Shown here: piece after piece, positions 1 to 8,827 of the stretch
How positions within the stretch are numbered: the first letter of the stretch is position 1
Layout of the letters: each line of letters starts with the position of its first letter
Source of the DNA: RGIG464 sp045643185
GTDB lineage: Bacteria; Myxococcota_A; Bradymonadia; UBA4248
Reading direction: 5' to 3'
NCBI GenBank assembly: GCA_045643185.1
Contig: JAZUKH010000038.1
Location: forward strand, 1-30,340
DNA length: 30,340 nucleotides
The notes under the pieces: model-generated
What the model saw: only the letters and a program-made list of their open reading frames with translations
What the model was told of the DNA's origin: nothing
The model's database searches: none
Translations under genes and position numbers: made by a program

Positions 1-1
1 C

Positions 2-3000
2 TTTAACCCTGAAAACGTGACGCAGCAGGAAGGTCAACCCGTTGAAACGTGGGCTCGTCTGACGATGGAAAAAGCGAATGCGGGCGAGTGTATTGATAAA
101 CAAAAAGCGTGTTTTGTCGCCACGTTTTCGACAAACGACTATGTGCCTTACGAAAGCCAGATCCTGAAAGCGGAACACCGCGTGAATCGCAATATCCGCG
201 TTGAGATCAACCACTATTCGGCTGCCGACCTGACTTTTTCGGGCAACCTGCAGGATCGCCTGACGGGTCTGTATCGTGAAAACGACCATTGGAACGAGAC
301 CGAACTGGTCGGCAAGCTCACGGTCGGCTATCAAACTGAGCTGGATCTGACCAAAATGTCTGTGCACGACCATGTGCCGCAAACAAGTCAGACGCGCGCT
401 CCCGATGACCAAACACTTTTTGCCTGTACCAAGAAAGACGTTGCGGCGCTCTTTGAAAGTGCTTTTACAGACTTCGACCTGGATCACTGCGAGTTGGCAC
501 TCGAAGATCAACGTGCGACCTGCCAAACGGCCATGGCCTGTCGTCAAAACTTGTTGAACGACGACGGCACAAGTACCGACAACGACGTTTCCTGTGCCGA
601 TACGATGATCCAGGTAGCCAATACACTGCTCGAACGTCCCAACAACCTGTCGAAGATCCTTGAAAAAGTGCTGACGAGCGAACCAACGAGCGACGCCCCA
701 CTCGCAACCGTTTGCGGATCTGATCTCTATAACTTTGCGGATTTCCAAAACGCGTGTTCGACGGCAGGCTGCGACCTGTGCAGCGACCATCCCGAGTTTT
801 CGTGCGCCGCCGAACTCGTCGCCCACGTGTACACGCATGAAAAAGTCCTGTCTTCGGATGACCAGACAGCCTTGTTGCACGCCTGGACGGAGCTCACGCG
901 CGAAAGTTATCAGGCCGATCAATACCTGGCCTATGACCAGGACCTTGAGATACGCAAATCCTGGCTGGAAGGCGCCACTTACAATGGTTCATTCGCCGCG
1001 CGCCTGATGGATGGCCTCAACACAGAATTGCTGGCCAAACACCGCGACAAGGTGATCAACGTTCAGCGTTCGGTGCTTAACAAACAGCTTTATCCAGCCT
1101 CGCTCGACATGCTCGCGCTTAACCTGGACACCGCGCAATCGCTCGAAAGTGCCTCAGAACGCAACACGATCTTGAGCGACCTGGCCCAATCGTGGGAAAC
1201 CCTTGCCACCACGCTCAACCTGACTGCGCGCCGTCACGATGTACTCAGCCAAAATGACGCGGAACGCCAAAAAGCAGGAAATGCGTTGCGCAACGACCTG
1301 TCAGACCTCTATTTTGCCGGTCTGATCGAAGCAAATTTGTGCAAACGCGCCGACATTGCCTCGGCGAGCGCCGCGTTTGGCGCTGATCTCTCGAGCCTGC
1401 TAGATAATATCGAAACGCTCGCCATGCCGTTCGAACAAAAAGTCTTTCTGCGCGATGGCGAAGTCTTCAAAGACACGCGCCTCGAAATTGCCACCGACCA
1501 GACCGCACTAGAAACGCTCCAAACGGCAGCGCAGTCCTCGGTCGAAAAAGCCAAAAAAACGCGCAAAGCTGTGTTTGACGAGATCTTGCAAAGACAAAAG
1601 AACGTTGTCTCGGCCAAAGACAGCTACACGTCCGCCCTAAAAAAGATCCGCGCGCAGATCGTCGAATTGTGTGGCTATCCCAACGACTGCACCGATAAAG
1701 ATAATTGTAAACTCTTTACAGCATCTGGGTTCTGTGGTTTTGCGCTCAACTCGGTCGATACACATGGCGTGAATTTAGAAGCCGAGATCGCGGATGACGC
1801 CCAAACCACGTTGAATGGCATCAACCAGTTTAATTCGTATGACGATTGTCTGTCTAAAAAGCAGAATCAAACAGCCACTGACAGCATCAAAACGTGTCTG
1901 GGAGCCACCTTCAACATTGGTGATCGATCTGTGAGCACTCACGACGACGTCAATGCCAGTCTGGCTGGTCAGGCGATCCTCGACTACCGTACTGCCCACA
2001 AAGCCTACCAGGTTGCCAACGCGGAAATGCAGATCGCCCAGTCGAAAGTGGCTTATGACTTCACCATGCTCGAAACGCTCAAAACGCGCATCGAAAGCCT
2101 CAAAGACCAGCGTCTGGCCTCACTCGCCAAGATCTCGCAAAACGTCGAAGCCATCAACAAACTCGGTGTTGAACTTGGGATCAACGAATTGAGCATCGAC
2201 CAAACGCAGATCGAACTCGAAAAAGTACGCTGTGAGACAGAAAAAGCGTCTTTCCAGGAATGGACGACGCTCGCGATTCCTGGTGTCGCCAACACGACAA
2301 GTACGGTGGGTTCCTTCATTTTGTCGGGCATGAATCTGACATCGCTCTCCAATAACCGCGGCGTTTTGCTGGAAATGTTCCCGGCTTTTATCGATTCGAT
2401 CGCCGTTCTTCGCCAAAACGCGTTTACGGTGCGCACGGCCCAGGCCGCAAAACTCAAAAAGCCTATCGACGTGGTCGGAGAATCCGCTGCGTTGTATGCC
2501 ACACTGTATAAAGACAGCACAAACTTTACAGTGGCATCAGCGCCATTACTCTCTGCGGCAAAAGTCGAAAAATACTCGTATTTTGCTTCGCTCGCTTTCC
2601 TCATGGGAAGTATCGGGGCAAGCAAGGGCGGCGATTTCCTGCTCGACATGTGGTACAAGACAGACACGGCCGACGAGATCGTCAAAATTCAAAAACAACA
2701 TCTCGATGCCATTCAGACGCTCATAAAAGGCAACGACCAGAATCTCTCGCAACCGTTACGTGACTTCTACGTCGAGACCTGTCAGAACTTTAACGACTAT
2801 TTGAGCGAAAGCATCCGCATTGAGCAGGAATACCAGTCAGAAGTTCAAACCTTCAACGAATTACGCCAGCAACAATTACAGTCGGCGCTCGACTTGTTGC
2901 GCCTCAATTACGACGTGACGCTCAAGAAGATCGACGAACTGCGCGCCCTCGAAGTGTACGAAACGCGCGTTCAGCAGGCTCAGCTTCTCGCGGGTCAATA

Positions 3001-3988
3001 CAATACGAAACTCGCCCGCTACATCGACCAGAATAACCTGTTGTTCTCGGCGCCTGCCTACTTCCAGTCGGCGACCGACCTGGAAGACGTCGAAAACGCG
3101 ATCGAATATGCGCGAAACGACCTGGATGACTATTTAACAGCGATCGAATACCTCACGGTGCGCCCGTTTGTCGAATTGAGACGTGCCATCTACACCGCGC
3201 GCGGCACGAACGACCTGGACAGCATCTACGAACAGCTGAACGACCTGACGAACCATTGCGGCAACGGCAAAAGCTCGTCCTATACCGTCAATGTCTCGCT
3301 CAGACGACGTTTGGGCATTCCCGACAGCGACCTGGATCAGCTTTCTGCGGTGGATCGCTTCCACCTCGTCATGGAAAAAGCCGCGTTACCCGTCGATGCC
3401 CAGGCTGTCTATGCCAATCAGAAAGGTCTCGACCTTCAGAAATTGACCGATCACACGTATTACCTCGGTTCGTTCGATCTCACGCAACACTTTGCGAATC
3501 TTTCGAACTCGTGCAACGCGAAGATCGACGAAATTCAGGTCAGACTGGTGTCAAAACCGGGTCTGAGCGTCAAAACGGAGGACATCACGCCGACAATCTC
3601 GTTGATCTACGGCGGTCACAGCCAGCTGCTTTCCTGCCAGGCCAATGTTGACGAGATCGTCTCTGCACTCAACAATCGTTCGACTTTTGGCACGGTGTCG
3701 AGTTTCACCACGACGCCGTTTGCCGACGGCCTGAACGCGAGCATCTACGACGTGCCAGCTGACACGCCATACGTCTTTTCAACCTCGGCGATGTTCGCCA
3801 ACACGTCTTCTGCCTACCATGGTCTGAGGGGCTACCCGTTGATGGGCACCTACACGGTGATCTTTGACACCGAAGCCGGTGAAAACGCCAAGATCCAGTG
3901 GGACAACGTGGCCGACATTGAAATTCAGTTCAAGTACACGACCGGTTCACTCGGCCAGGACAGCGATCAATGCCGTTATGATCTGTAA
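2..3988 (+). CDS. Giant surface protein (5' truncated), paralogue of the next gene, TcA-like C-terminus
   Basis: The reading frame is open from base 2, before the GTG at 17. The residues encoded upstream of that GTG (FNPENVT) align with FSPESVT inside the downstream paralogue, so the gene starts outside the window and the GTG is internal. The visible part has about 1328 residues. After a beta-rich N-terminal stretch there is a conserved cysteine cluster (nt 711-817), then a long helical region with coiled-coil character (nt 1000-3250). That region is interrupted by hydrophobic segments near nt 2262-2350 and 2569-2660. The last 175 residues (nt 3459-3985) look beta-rich, with an IYGG motif and a final DIEIQFKYT motif, and end in CRYDL. 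Similarity to the next gene extends to the C-terminus. By analogy it is probably an anchored lipoprotein, but the signal peptide is not visible. The function is unknown; the TcA resemblance is an inference. Confidence 0.85.
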   Translation, partial: FNPENVTQQEGQPVETWARLTMEKANAGECIDKQKACFVATFSTNDYVPYESQILKAEHRVNRNIRVEINHYSAADLTFSGNLQDRLTGLYRENDHWNETELVGKLTVGYQTELDLTKMSVHDHVPQTSQTRAPDDQTLFACTKKDVAALFESAFTDFDLDHCELALEDQRATCQTAMACRQNLLNDDGTSTDNDVSCADTMIQVANTLLERPNNLSKILEKVLTSEPTSDAPLATVCGSDLYNFADFQNACSTAGCDLCSDHPEFSCAAELVAHVYTHEKVLSSDDQTALLHAWTELTRESYQADQYLAYDQDLEIRKSWLEGATYNGSFAARLMDGLNTELLAKHRDKVINVQRSVLNKQLYPASLDMLALNLDTAQSLESASERNTILSDLAQSWETLATTLNLTARRHDVLSQNDAERQKAGNALRNDLSDLYFAGLIEANLCKRADIASASAAFGADLSSLLDNIETLAMPFEQKVFLRDGEVFKDTRLEIATDQTALETLQTAAQSSVEKAKKTRKAVFDEILQRQKNVVSAKDSYTSALKKIRAQIVELCGYPNDCTDKDNCKLFTASGFCGFALNSVDTHGVNLEAEIADDAQTTLNGINQFNSYDDCLSKKQNQTATDSIKTCLGATFNIGDRSVSTHDDVNASLAGQAILDYRTAHKAYQVANAEMQIAQSKVAYDFTMLETLKTRIESLKDQRLASLAKISQNVEAINKLGVELGINELSIDQTQIELEKVRCETEKASFQEWTTLAIPGVANTTSTVGSFILSGMNLTSLSNNRGVLLEMFPAFIDSIAVLRQNAFTVRTAQAAKLKKPIDVVGESAALYATLYKDSTNFTVASAPLLSAAKVEKYSYFASLAFLMGSIGASKGGDFLLDMWYKTDTADEIVKIQKQHLDAIQTLIKGNDQNLSQPLRDFYVETCQNFNDYLSESIRIEQEYQSEVQTFNELRQQQLQSALDLLRLNYDVTLKKIDELRALEVYETRVQQAQLLAGQYNTKLARYIDQNNLLFSAPAYFQSATDLEDVENAIEYARNDLDDYLTAIEYLTVRPFVELRRAIYTARGTNDLDSIYEQLNDLTNHCGNGKSSSYTVNVSLRRRLGIPDSDLDQLSAVDRFHLVMEKAALPVDAQAVYANQKGLDLQKLTDHTYYLGSFDLTQHFANLSNSCNAKIDEIQVRLVSKPGLSVKTEDITPTISLIYGGHSQLLSCQANVDEIVSALNNRSTFGTVSSFTTTPFADGLNASIYDVPADTPYVFSTSAMFANTSSAYHGLRGYPLMGTYTVIFDTEAGENAKIQWDNVADIEIQFKYTTGSLGQDSDQCRYDL

Positions 3989-3993
3989 CCCAA

Positions 3994-4076
3994 CCCCGTT
4001 CGAGGCCCTGCCAGGCGAGGGGGTCGCGGCGTATTTTCATCGAAAATAGCCGCGCAGGGGGAGACTTCCCCCTTCC
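3994..4076 (-). repeat. Intergenic structured repeat, copy A (short loop)
   Basis: This is the minimal member of a four-copy family. The core hairpin pairs GCGGCGTATTTTC (4026-4038) with GAAAATAGCCGCG (4042-4054) around a three-base ATC loop. It is preceded by an AGGCGAGGGGG-like arm and followed by a GGGGGAGACTTCCCCC-like arm that is itself nearly palindromic. Its orientation is opposite to copies B and C and the same as copy D. It fills the gap between the two giant paralogues. No U-tract follows, so it is not a classic intrinsic terminator. Confidence 0.75.
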
Positions 4077-4113
4077 AAAAAATCAAGATAAAAACTAGAT
4101 CAGGAAAAATACT

Positions 4114-7100
4114 ATGATGAAAAAGACGCATTTATCCGTGACGATCGCAGCGACGCTGCTGACTTTGCTGGCTGGTTGTTCGAACGACTCAAACAACGGG
4201 ACACCGTCGGAAGAGGAGCTGCCTGCAACGCTGGTGATGACCAAGTCTGAACTGCATGCGGACGGCGTGTGCTATCTGGATTCGGACTGCAAAGAGGGAA
4301 CGTTCTGCTTTAACTCAGTGTGTTTATCGGAATGCAATTCTACATACAGCTGCCCCAACCAATATGTGTGTGACGAGCGTAGCGGACGCTGTCTCGACAA
4401 GTCGTATCTTCGTAGTAGAGCCATGCGCGCAGCTTCGCGTTCGAGCGAGGTCGATCTGCAAAAAGCAGCAGCAGAACAAGCCAAACAGGATATTGAGTGG
4501 GCAAAGTACGGCCTTCCTCAGTCAGTCGTGGGTCAAACGAACGAAGCGGGCAAAGTCATCGACGTGATCCCCTTCAAGACCAGGCTGCCCCATTCGGCCT
4601 GGTTTGACGGAGACAAGGTCAAATTGCTTTTTTCGACGCACGAGTCGATCGGCGATGTTCGATATGCTTATCGAGTTGGCGAGGGCGAGCCCACGATCCT
4701 GAGATCTGCCTCTCGGCTGGAAAACCGGGACGGAAGCGTTCAGTACGCGTTCACCCTCGATTCGGCAGACTTGAAAGACGCCTTTGAAGGCCAGAACGGG
4801 ATTATCGTGCCTGTGGAGATCTACAGCACAGTCGGGACTTATCACGTCGATATTCGCGAAGTACCCAAAATGAGCAATGTTTATCGCGGTTATGCGACAG
4901 CCAAGGCGTTGAGCGGCATCACGATCCCGATCCGCATGGGGATTGCGACGTCCACTGAGGTCAAAGACATCCACGATATTATGGATATGGCAATTTTTTT
5001 ACCCGTTTCGTCCGAAGATCTCTTTTCGCCTGAAAGTGTCACGCTGGGCGAAACCACGTGGGCACGCCTAACGATGACCAGGGAAAGCGCTGTGAATTGC
5101 AGCTCGGGAACACATTGTTTTTCTGCGACCTTCTCGACGAATGATTTTTCGCTGCCCAACAGTGTCATTCTGGACGGTGATCAGCACATCAACCGCAGTC
5201 TTCGCATTGAAGTGAACGATTTTGACCCCGCGACGCGACAATTCCACGGTATGATCATAGACGAGATTTCCGGTCTTTATCGCGAGACCGCACAAGACGC
5301 CACGGGCAACCACGAAAGCTGGAATGACACGGAGCTGATCGCCAATTTTGTGGTGACGGCGGACGAAACGCTCGATCTCACCAGTTTGTCAGTACACGAC
5401 CATGTGCCTGCCAACACCGCGTTGAGAGACCTGGATGAAGCGCCCAAAGACGTGTGCAGCGATGACGACTTTATCATGCTCAAAAACGTTGTGGATATGT
5501 CCGAATGCATTAACGCATCAACAGCTGATCAGCAAAAAGCCTGTGAAGCGTTGGACACGTGCCTGCATGCCCCAAATCTTGAAGCGTTCAAAGCGTTGGA
5601 CGATGAAACGCAGACCATTTGCGTGAATGCGATCACGGACGGCCTGCTCAATGACGGAGCACGTATTTCGGTCGTATTGCAGTCCGTTTTGCAGTCAGGC
5701 AGCGCCGACGGGGCTGTTCTTGCTACCGTTTGCGATCAAGAGATCCATAACTTCAAAGACCTTCAAGAGGCTTGTCAGTTATCGACCTGTGACGCATGCC
5801 AGCCCAAAACGACGTACGATTGCGCCGCCGACCTTGTGGCTCGCCAAATTCTGGCGCATCCAGCCGTTTCGGAAGACCAAACCACAGCTTGGCTCAAAAC
5901 CTGGTCGCAACTGACAACCGAGTCTTATCTGCCGGTGCAGTTTTTCGCGTGGAATGCCGACAACGATATTCGCAAAAACTGGCTGGAAGGTGCCGTGTAT
6001 GACAACACGTTTGCCGCCTCGCTCATGGATGAATGGAATGCCGACCTGCTGAAGCGCTTTCAGACTGAGGTTTTGAAACAACAATTCGAGATCATGCACA
6101 AGCAGTCGCGTCAAACCACGCTTGAAATGCTCGCCCAGTCGATGGACGCCGATGCCATCGAAGCACGCTCGCTTCGCAACGCCATTTTGAGCGACATCGC
6201 AACGGGCTGGGAAGCCGCCGTCGAATCGCTGAGCTACGCGGCCAAACGATATGACATCATGACGCAAAACGATGTGGATCGCCAAAAAGCGGCCGCCGAA
6301 CTCAAACAAAACCTGTTTGACCTCTATTTTGACGCCATGATCAGCTCGAAACTGAATAAGGATGCCGATCAGAGCAGTTTGAATGCCTCGTTTGGCACGA
6401 ATCTGAGCGATGCGTTACAAAAATTGGAATCGCTGTCTTTGCCGTTTGAAAACCTGGTCTTTATGCGCGAAGGCAAGATCTTCACGGACACGCGCGTGGA
6501 TCCTAACAATAACACGACTACGTTGGGTGCATTAAAGCAAGCCGCCGGTAAGTCGGTAAATAAAGCTGTGGAAACACGAAAAAGCGTGTTTGACGAGCTG
6601 AACAAGCGCGATCTGGAAGCCCTGGATGCCCAGGATCAATATCAGAGCGCGCTCAACGCCATTCGAGCGCAGCTCATCGATCTGTGCGGTTATCCACAGG
6701 ACTGTGTAACGCCTGACGACCGCCAAAAATGCGAGATCTTAACACAACCTTACTACTGCGGCTTTGACCTCGCCACCAAAGCCGATGGCGCTGCGCTATC
6801 CTCTGACACAGCTGTCAACGTCAGTCAGGCGGCGAATGCGATCACGCAATATCGCGAAGCGACACAGAAATACGAAACAGCTGTGTCGGAATACGACGTC
6901 CTGCTTCAAAAAGTCGTCAACGAATATCAAATGTTGTTGACCTACAATGATAATCTCAAGACTTGGTATGACAATCGTCAAAAAACGATCGCCTCTGTCA
7001 AAGCCAACCTCGACAAACTTGAGAGCCTCACCAGCGCGCTTGACCGATACGAATGGCAAGCGCTGAGTTTGAAAGCCGACGAAGTGTCTGCCGAATACAC

Positions 7101-8748
7101 CAAAATGTCGAATGATCTCGACGACTGGGCCACGCTGACCGCCACAGCCGTTTCAACCACGACAGCGGCCTATGCCGCCTGGTCAGCCGTCCACGGGGTT
7201 CAAAGATGGCAATACCTCAACCTGTTTGCCGATATGAATACCACGCTTTTGGACACCACAAAACAGGCTGCCGAGCAAGTCATCACGTCGGGCATCGGTG
7301 CCAGCATTCCAACACGTCTGGGCATCATGAACGACACGAAAGGCCTCTTCAACCAATTGTTTACCCTGTCTTTGGATGTCGGCATTCGTGGGGCAAGCGA
7401 CCTGGCGACGGCCTACGGCTTCTATTCGACGTTCAGCACAGCCCAGGAAAACGTCAAACTCAAAGAATTACAAAACGACCTCACCAAACAACTGCTGGAA
7501 ACCCAAAAAAGTTCCTATGATCTAGATTCAAAAGCAGCGATCCAGGCACTCGAAAATCTCAACACCTATCTGTCTCTCGAAAACGAAGCCGAAACGACGT
7601 ATCAACGTGATCTAAACACGTTTTCCGAAATGCGCATGAAGCACCTCGATTCAGTCTTGGAACTTGCAGATCGCAACGAAAGCCTCGTCGTCCAGTACAT
7701 CAATCAGGTCAAAGCGCTCAACGAATACTTGATGGTGACGCAACAAGCCGATCTGTTGGCCAGTCAATATGCCCTGAAAAAGCAACACTTGGATCAATTG
7801 AGCAGTCTCATGTTTTCGGCAAACCAGTTTTTCCAAACGGCCAGCGATCTGAAAGTCGTGGAGAACTCGATTGAATCGGCGAGGAATGATCTGAATGATT
7901 ATTTGACCGCCATCGAGTATATGACAGTCAGACCATTCGTGGCGCTTCGTCGTTCGATCTATACGGCGCGCGGCACGAACGAACTTGAGAAGCTCTATGA
8001 ACAGACGAATGAACTCGTCGATCGTTGCGGCACTGGGATTGCCTCGACCAACCGTGTGATCGTTTCACTCAAAGATCGAATGGACATTCCCCCTCTTACG
8101 GTGAACGATCTGACGCCCGAAGACCGATTCCACACCATTATGGCGGCGGGCAACCTGCCCGTTTCAGCCCAAAGCCGCTATTCCGTCAATGACACGGCGG
8201 CCAAGCTCCTTAAAGATGGCCAATTTTACAGCGGTTCGTTCGTACTCGATCCATCTTTTGCCAATCTGTCGACTTCGTGCAACGCCAAGATCGACCATCT
8301 TCAAGTGCGTTTTATCTCCAAAACGGGCGCACCGATCGCAAACGCTGGCGTTGCCCCGACGATCTCCATCTTTTACGGCGGTCAAGGCAAACTCCTGTCA
8401 TGTCACAGTAAGATCACCAACATCGTCGAGAGCATTGGCAGCCTGACGTCTTTCGGACAAACTTCCGTCTTTACGACCAAGCCTTTTGCCGATGGCCTCG
8501 TTGCGTCAATCTACAACGTTCCAGAAGGCGTCGATTATCAGTATTCCGACAACAAATTTGAAGAGATCAACCTCTACTACGGCCTCCAGAATTTCCCCCT
8601 CATGGCGACCTACACCATCGTCTTTGATCCCAACAAAGGCGAAAATAGCAAGATCCAGTGGGACAACGTGGCCGACATCGAGATCCAGTTTACCTATACA
8701 ACGGGATCCCTCGGAAAATCTGGTAATAACTGCCAATATGATTTGTAA
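4114..8748 (+). CDS. Giant lipoprotein with Cys-rich N-terminus, long helical region and TcA-like C-terminal domain
   Basis: The product has 1544 residues. It starts with a lipoprotein signal peptide (MMKK, a hydrophobic core, then the lipobox LAGC with Cys22), so it is predicted to be anchored to a membrane, probably the outer one. An AGGAAA ribosome site at 4102 supports the ATG at 4114. Residues 47-94 form a cysteine-rich module (GVCYLDSDCKEGTFC and following), also seen in the next two genes. Then come a beta-rich region (about 140-440), a conserved cysteine cluster (nt 5729-5823), a long helical/coiled-coil region (about 640-1320) with hydrophobic segments near residues 1005-1040 and 1082-1107, and a beta-rich C-terminus (about 1371-1544) with IFYGG and DIEIQFTYT. 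It is a tandem duplicate of the upstream gene, very clear at ARNDLNDYLTAIEYMTVRPF. The function is unknown. The helix, hydrophobic, helix, beta order suggests a TcA-like shell and pore fold, which is an inference. Confidence 0.9.
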   Translation: MMKKTHLSVTIAATLLTLLAGCSNDSNNGTPSEEELPATLVMTKSELHADGVCYLDSDCKEGTFCFNSVCLSECNSTYSCPNQYVCDERSGRCLDKSYLRSRAMRAASRSSEVDLQKAAAEQAKQDIEWAKYGLPQSVVGQTNEAGKVIDVIPFKTRLPHSAWFDGDKVKLLFSTHESIGDVRYAYRVGEGEPTILRSASRLENRDGSVQYAFTLDSADLKDAFEGQNGIIVPVEIYSTVGTYHVDIREVPKMSNVYRGYATAKALSGITIPIRMGIATSTEVKDIHDIMDMAIFLPVSSEDLFSPESVTLGETTWARLTMTRESAVNCSSGTHCFSATFSTNDFSLPNSVILDGDQHINRSLRIEVNDFDPATRQFHGMIIDEISGLYRETAQDATGNHESWNDTELIANFVVTADETLDLTSLSVHDHVPANTALRDLDEAPKDVCSDDDFIMLKNVVDMSECINASTADQQKACEALDTCLHAPNLEAFKALDDETQTICVNAITDGLLNDGARISVVLQSVLQSGSADGAVLATVCDQEIHNFKDLQEACQLSTCDACQPKTTYDCAADLVARQILAHPAVSEDQTTAWLKTWSQLTTESYLPVQFFAWNADNDIRKNWLEGAVYDNTFAASLMDEWNADLLKRFQTEVLKQQFEIMHKQSRQTTLEMLAQSMDADAIEARSLRNAILSDIATGWEAAVESLSYAAKRYDIMTQNDVDRQKAAAELKQNLFDLYFDAMISSKLNKDADQSSLNASFGTNLSDALQKLESLSLPFENLVFMREGKIFTDTRVDPNNNTTTLGALKQAAGKSVNKAVETRKSVFDELNKRDLEALDAQDQYQSALNAIRAQLIDLCGYPQDCVTPDDRQKCEILTQPYYCGFDLATKADGAALSSDTAVNVSQAANAITQYREATQKYETAVSEYDVLLQKVVNEYQMLLTYNDNLKTWYDNRQKTIASVKANLDKLESLTSALDRYEWQALSLKADEVSAEYTKMSNDLDDWATLTATAVSTTTAAYAAWSAVHGVQRWQYLNLFADMNTTLLDTTKQAAEQVITSGIGASIPTRLGIMNDTKGLFNQLFTLSLDVGIRGASDLATAYGFYSTFSTAQENVKLKELQNDLTKQLLETQKSSYDLDSKAAIQALENLNTYLSLENEAETTYQRDLNTFSEMRMKHLDSVLELADRNESLVVQYINQVKALNEYLMVTQQADLLASQYALKKQHLDQLSSLMFSANQFFQTASDLKVVENSIESARNDLNDYLTAIEYMTVRPFVALRRSIYTARGTNELEKLYEQTNELVDRCGTGIASTNRVIVSLKDRMDIPPLTVNDLTPEDRFHTIMAAGNLPVSAQSRYSVNDTAAKLLKDGQFYSGSFVLDPSFANLSTSCNAKIDHLQVRFISKTGAPIANAGVAPTISIFYGGQGKLLSCHSKITNIVESIGSLTSFGQTSVFTTKPFADGLVASIYNVPEGVDYQYSDNKFEEINLYYGLQNFPLMATYTIVFDPNKGENSKIQWDNVADIEIQFTYTTGSLGKSGNNCQYDL

Positions 8749-8827
8749 TACATGATGTGTTGTGCCAAATTTCCCATTAAGAGCAATCCTTTTTAACAGC
8801 TAACCTCGATCGACCCAGAGGGTGATT

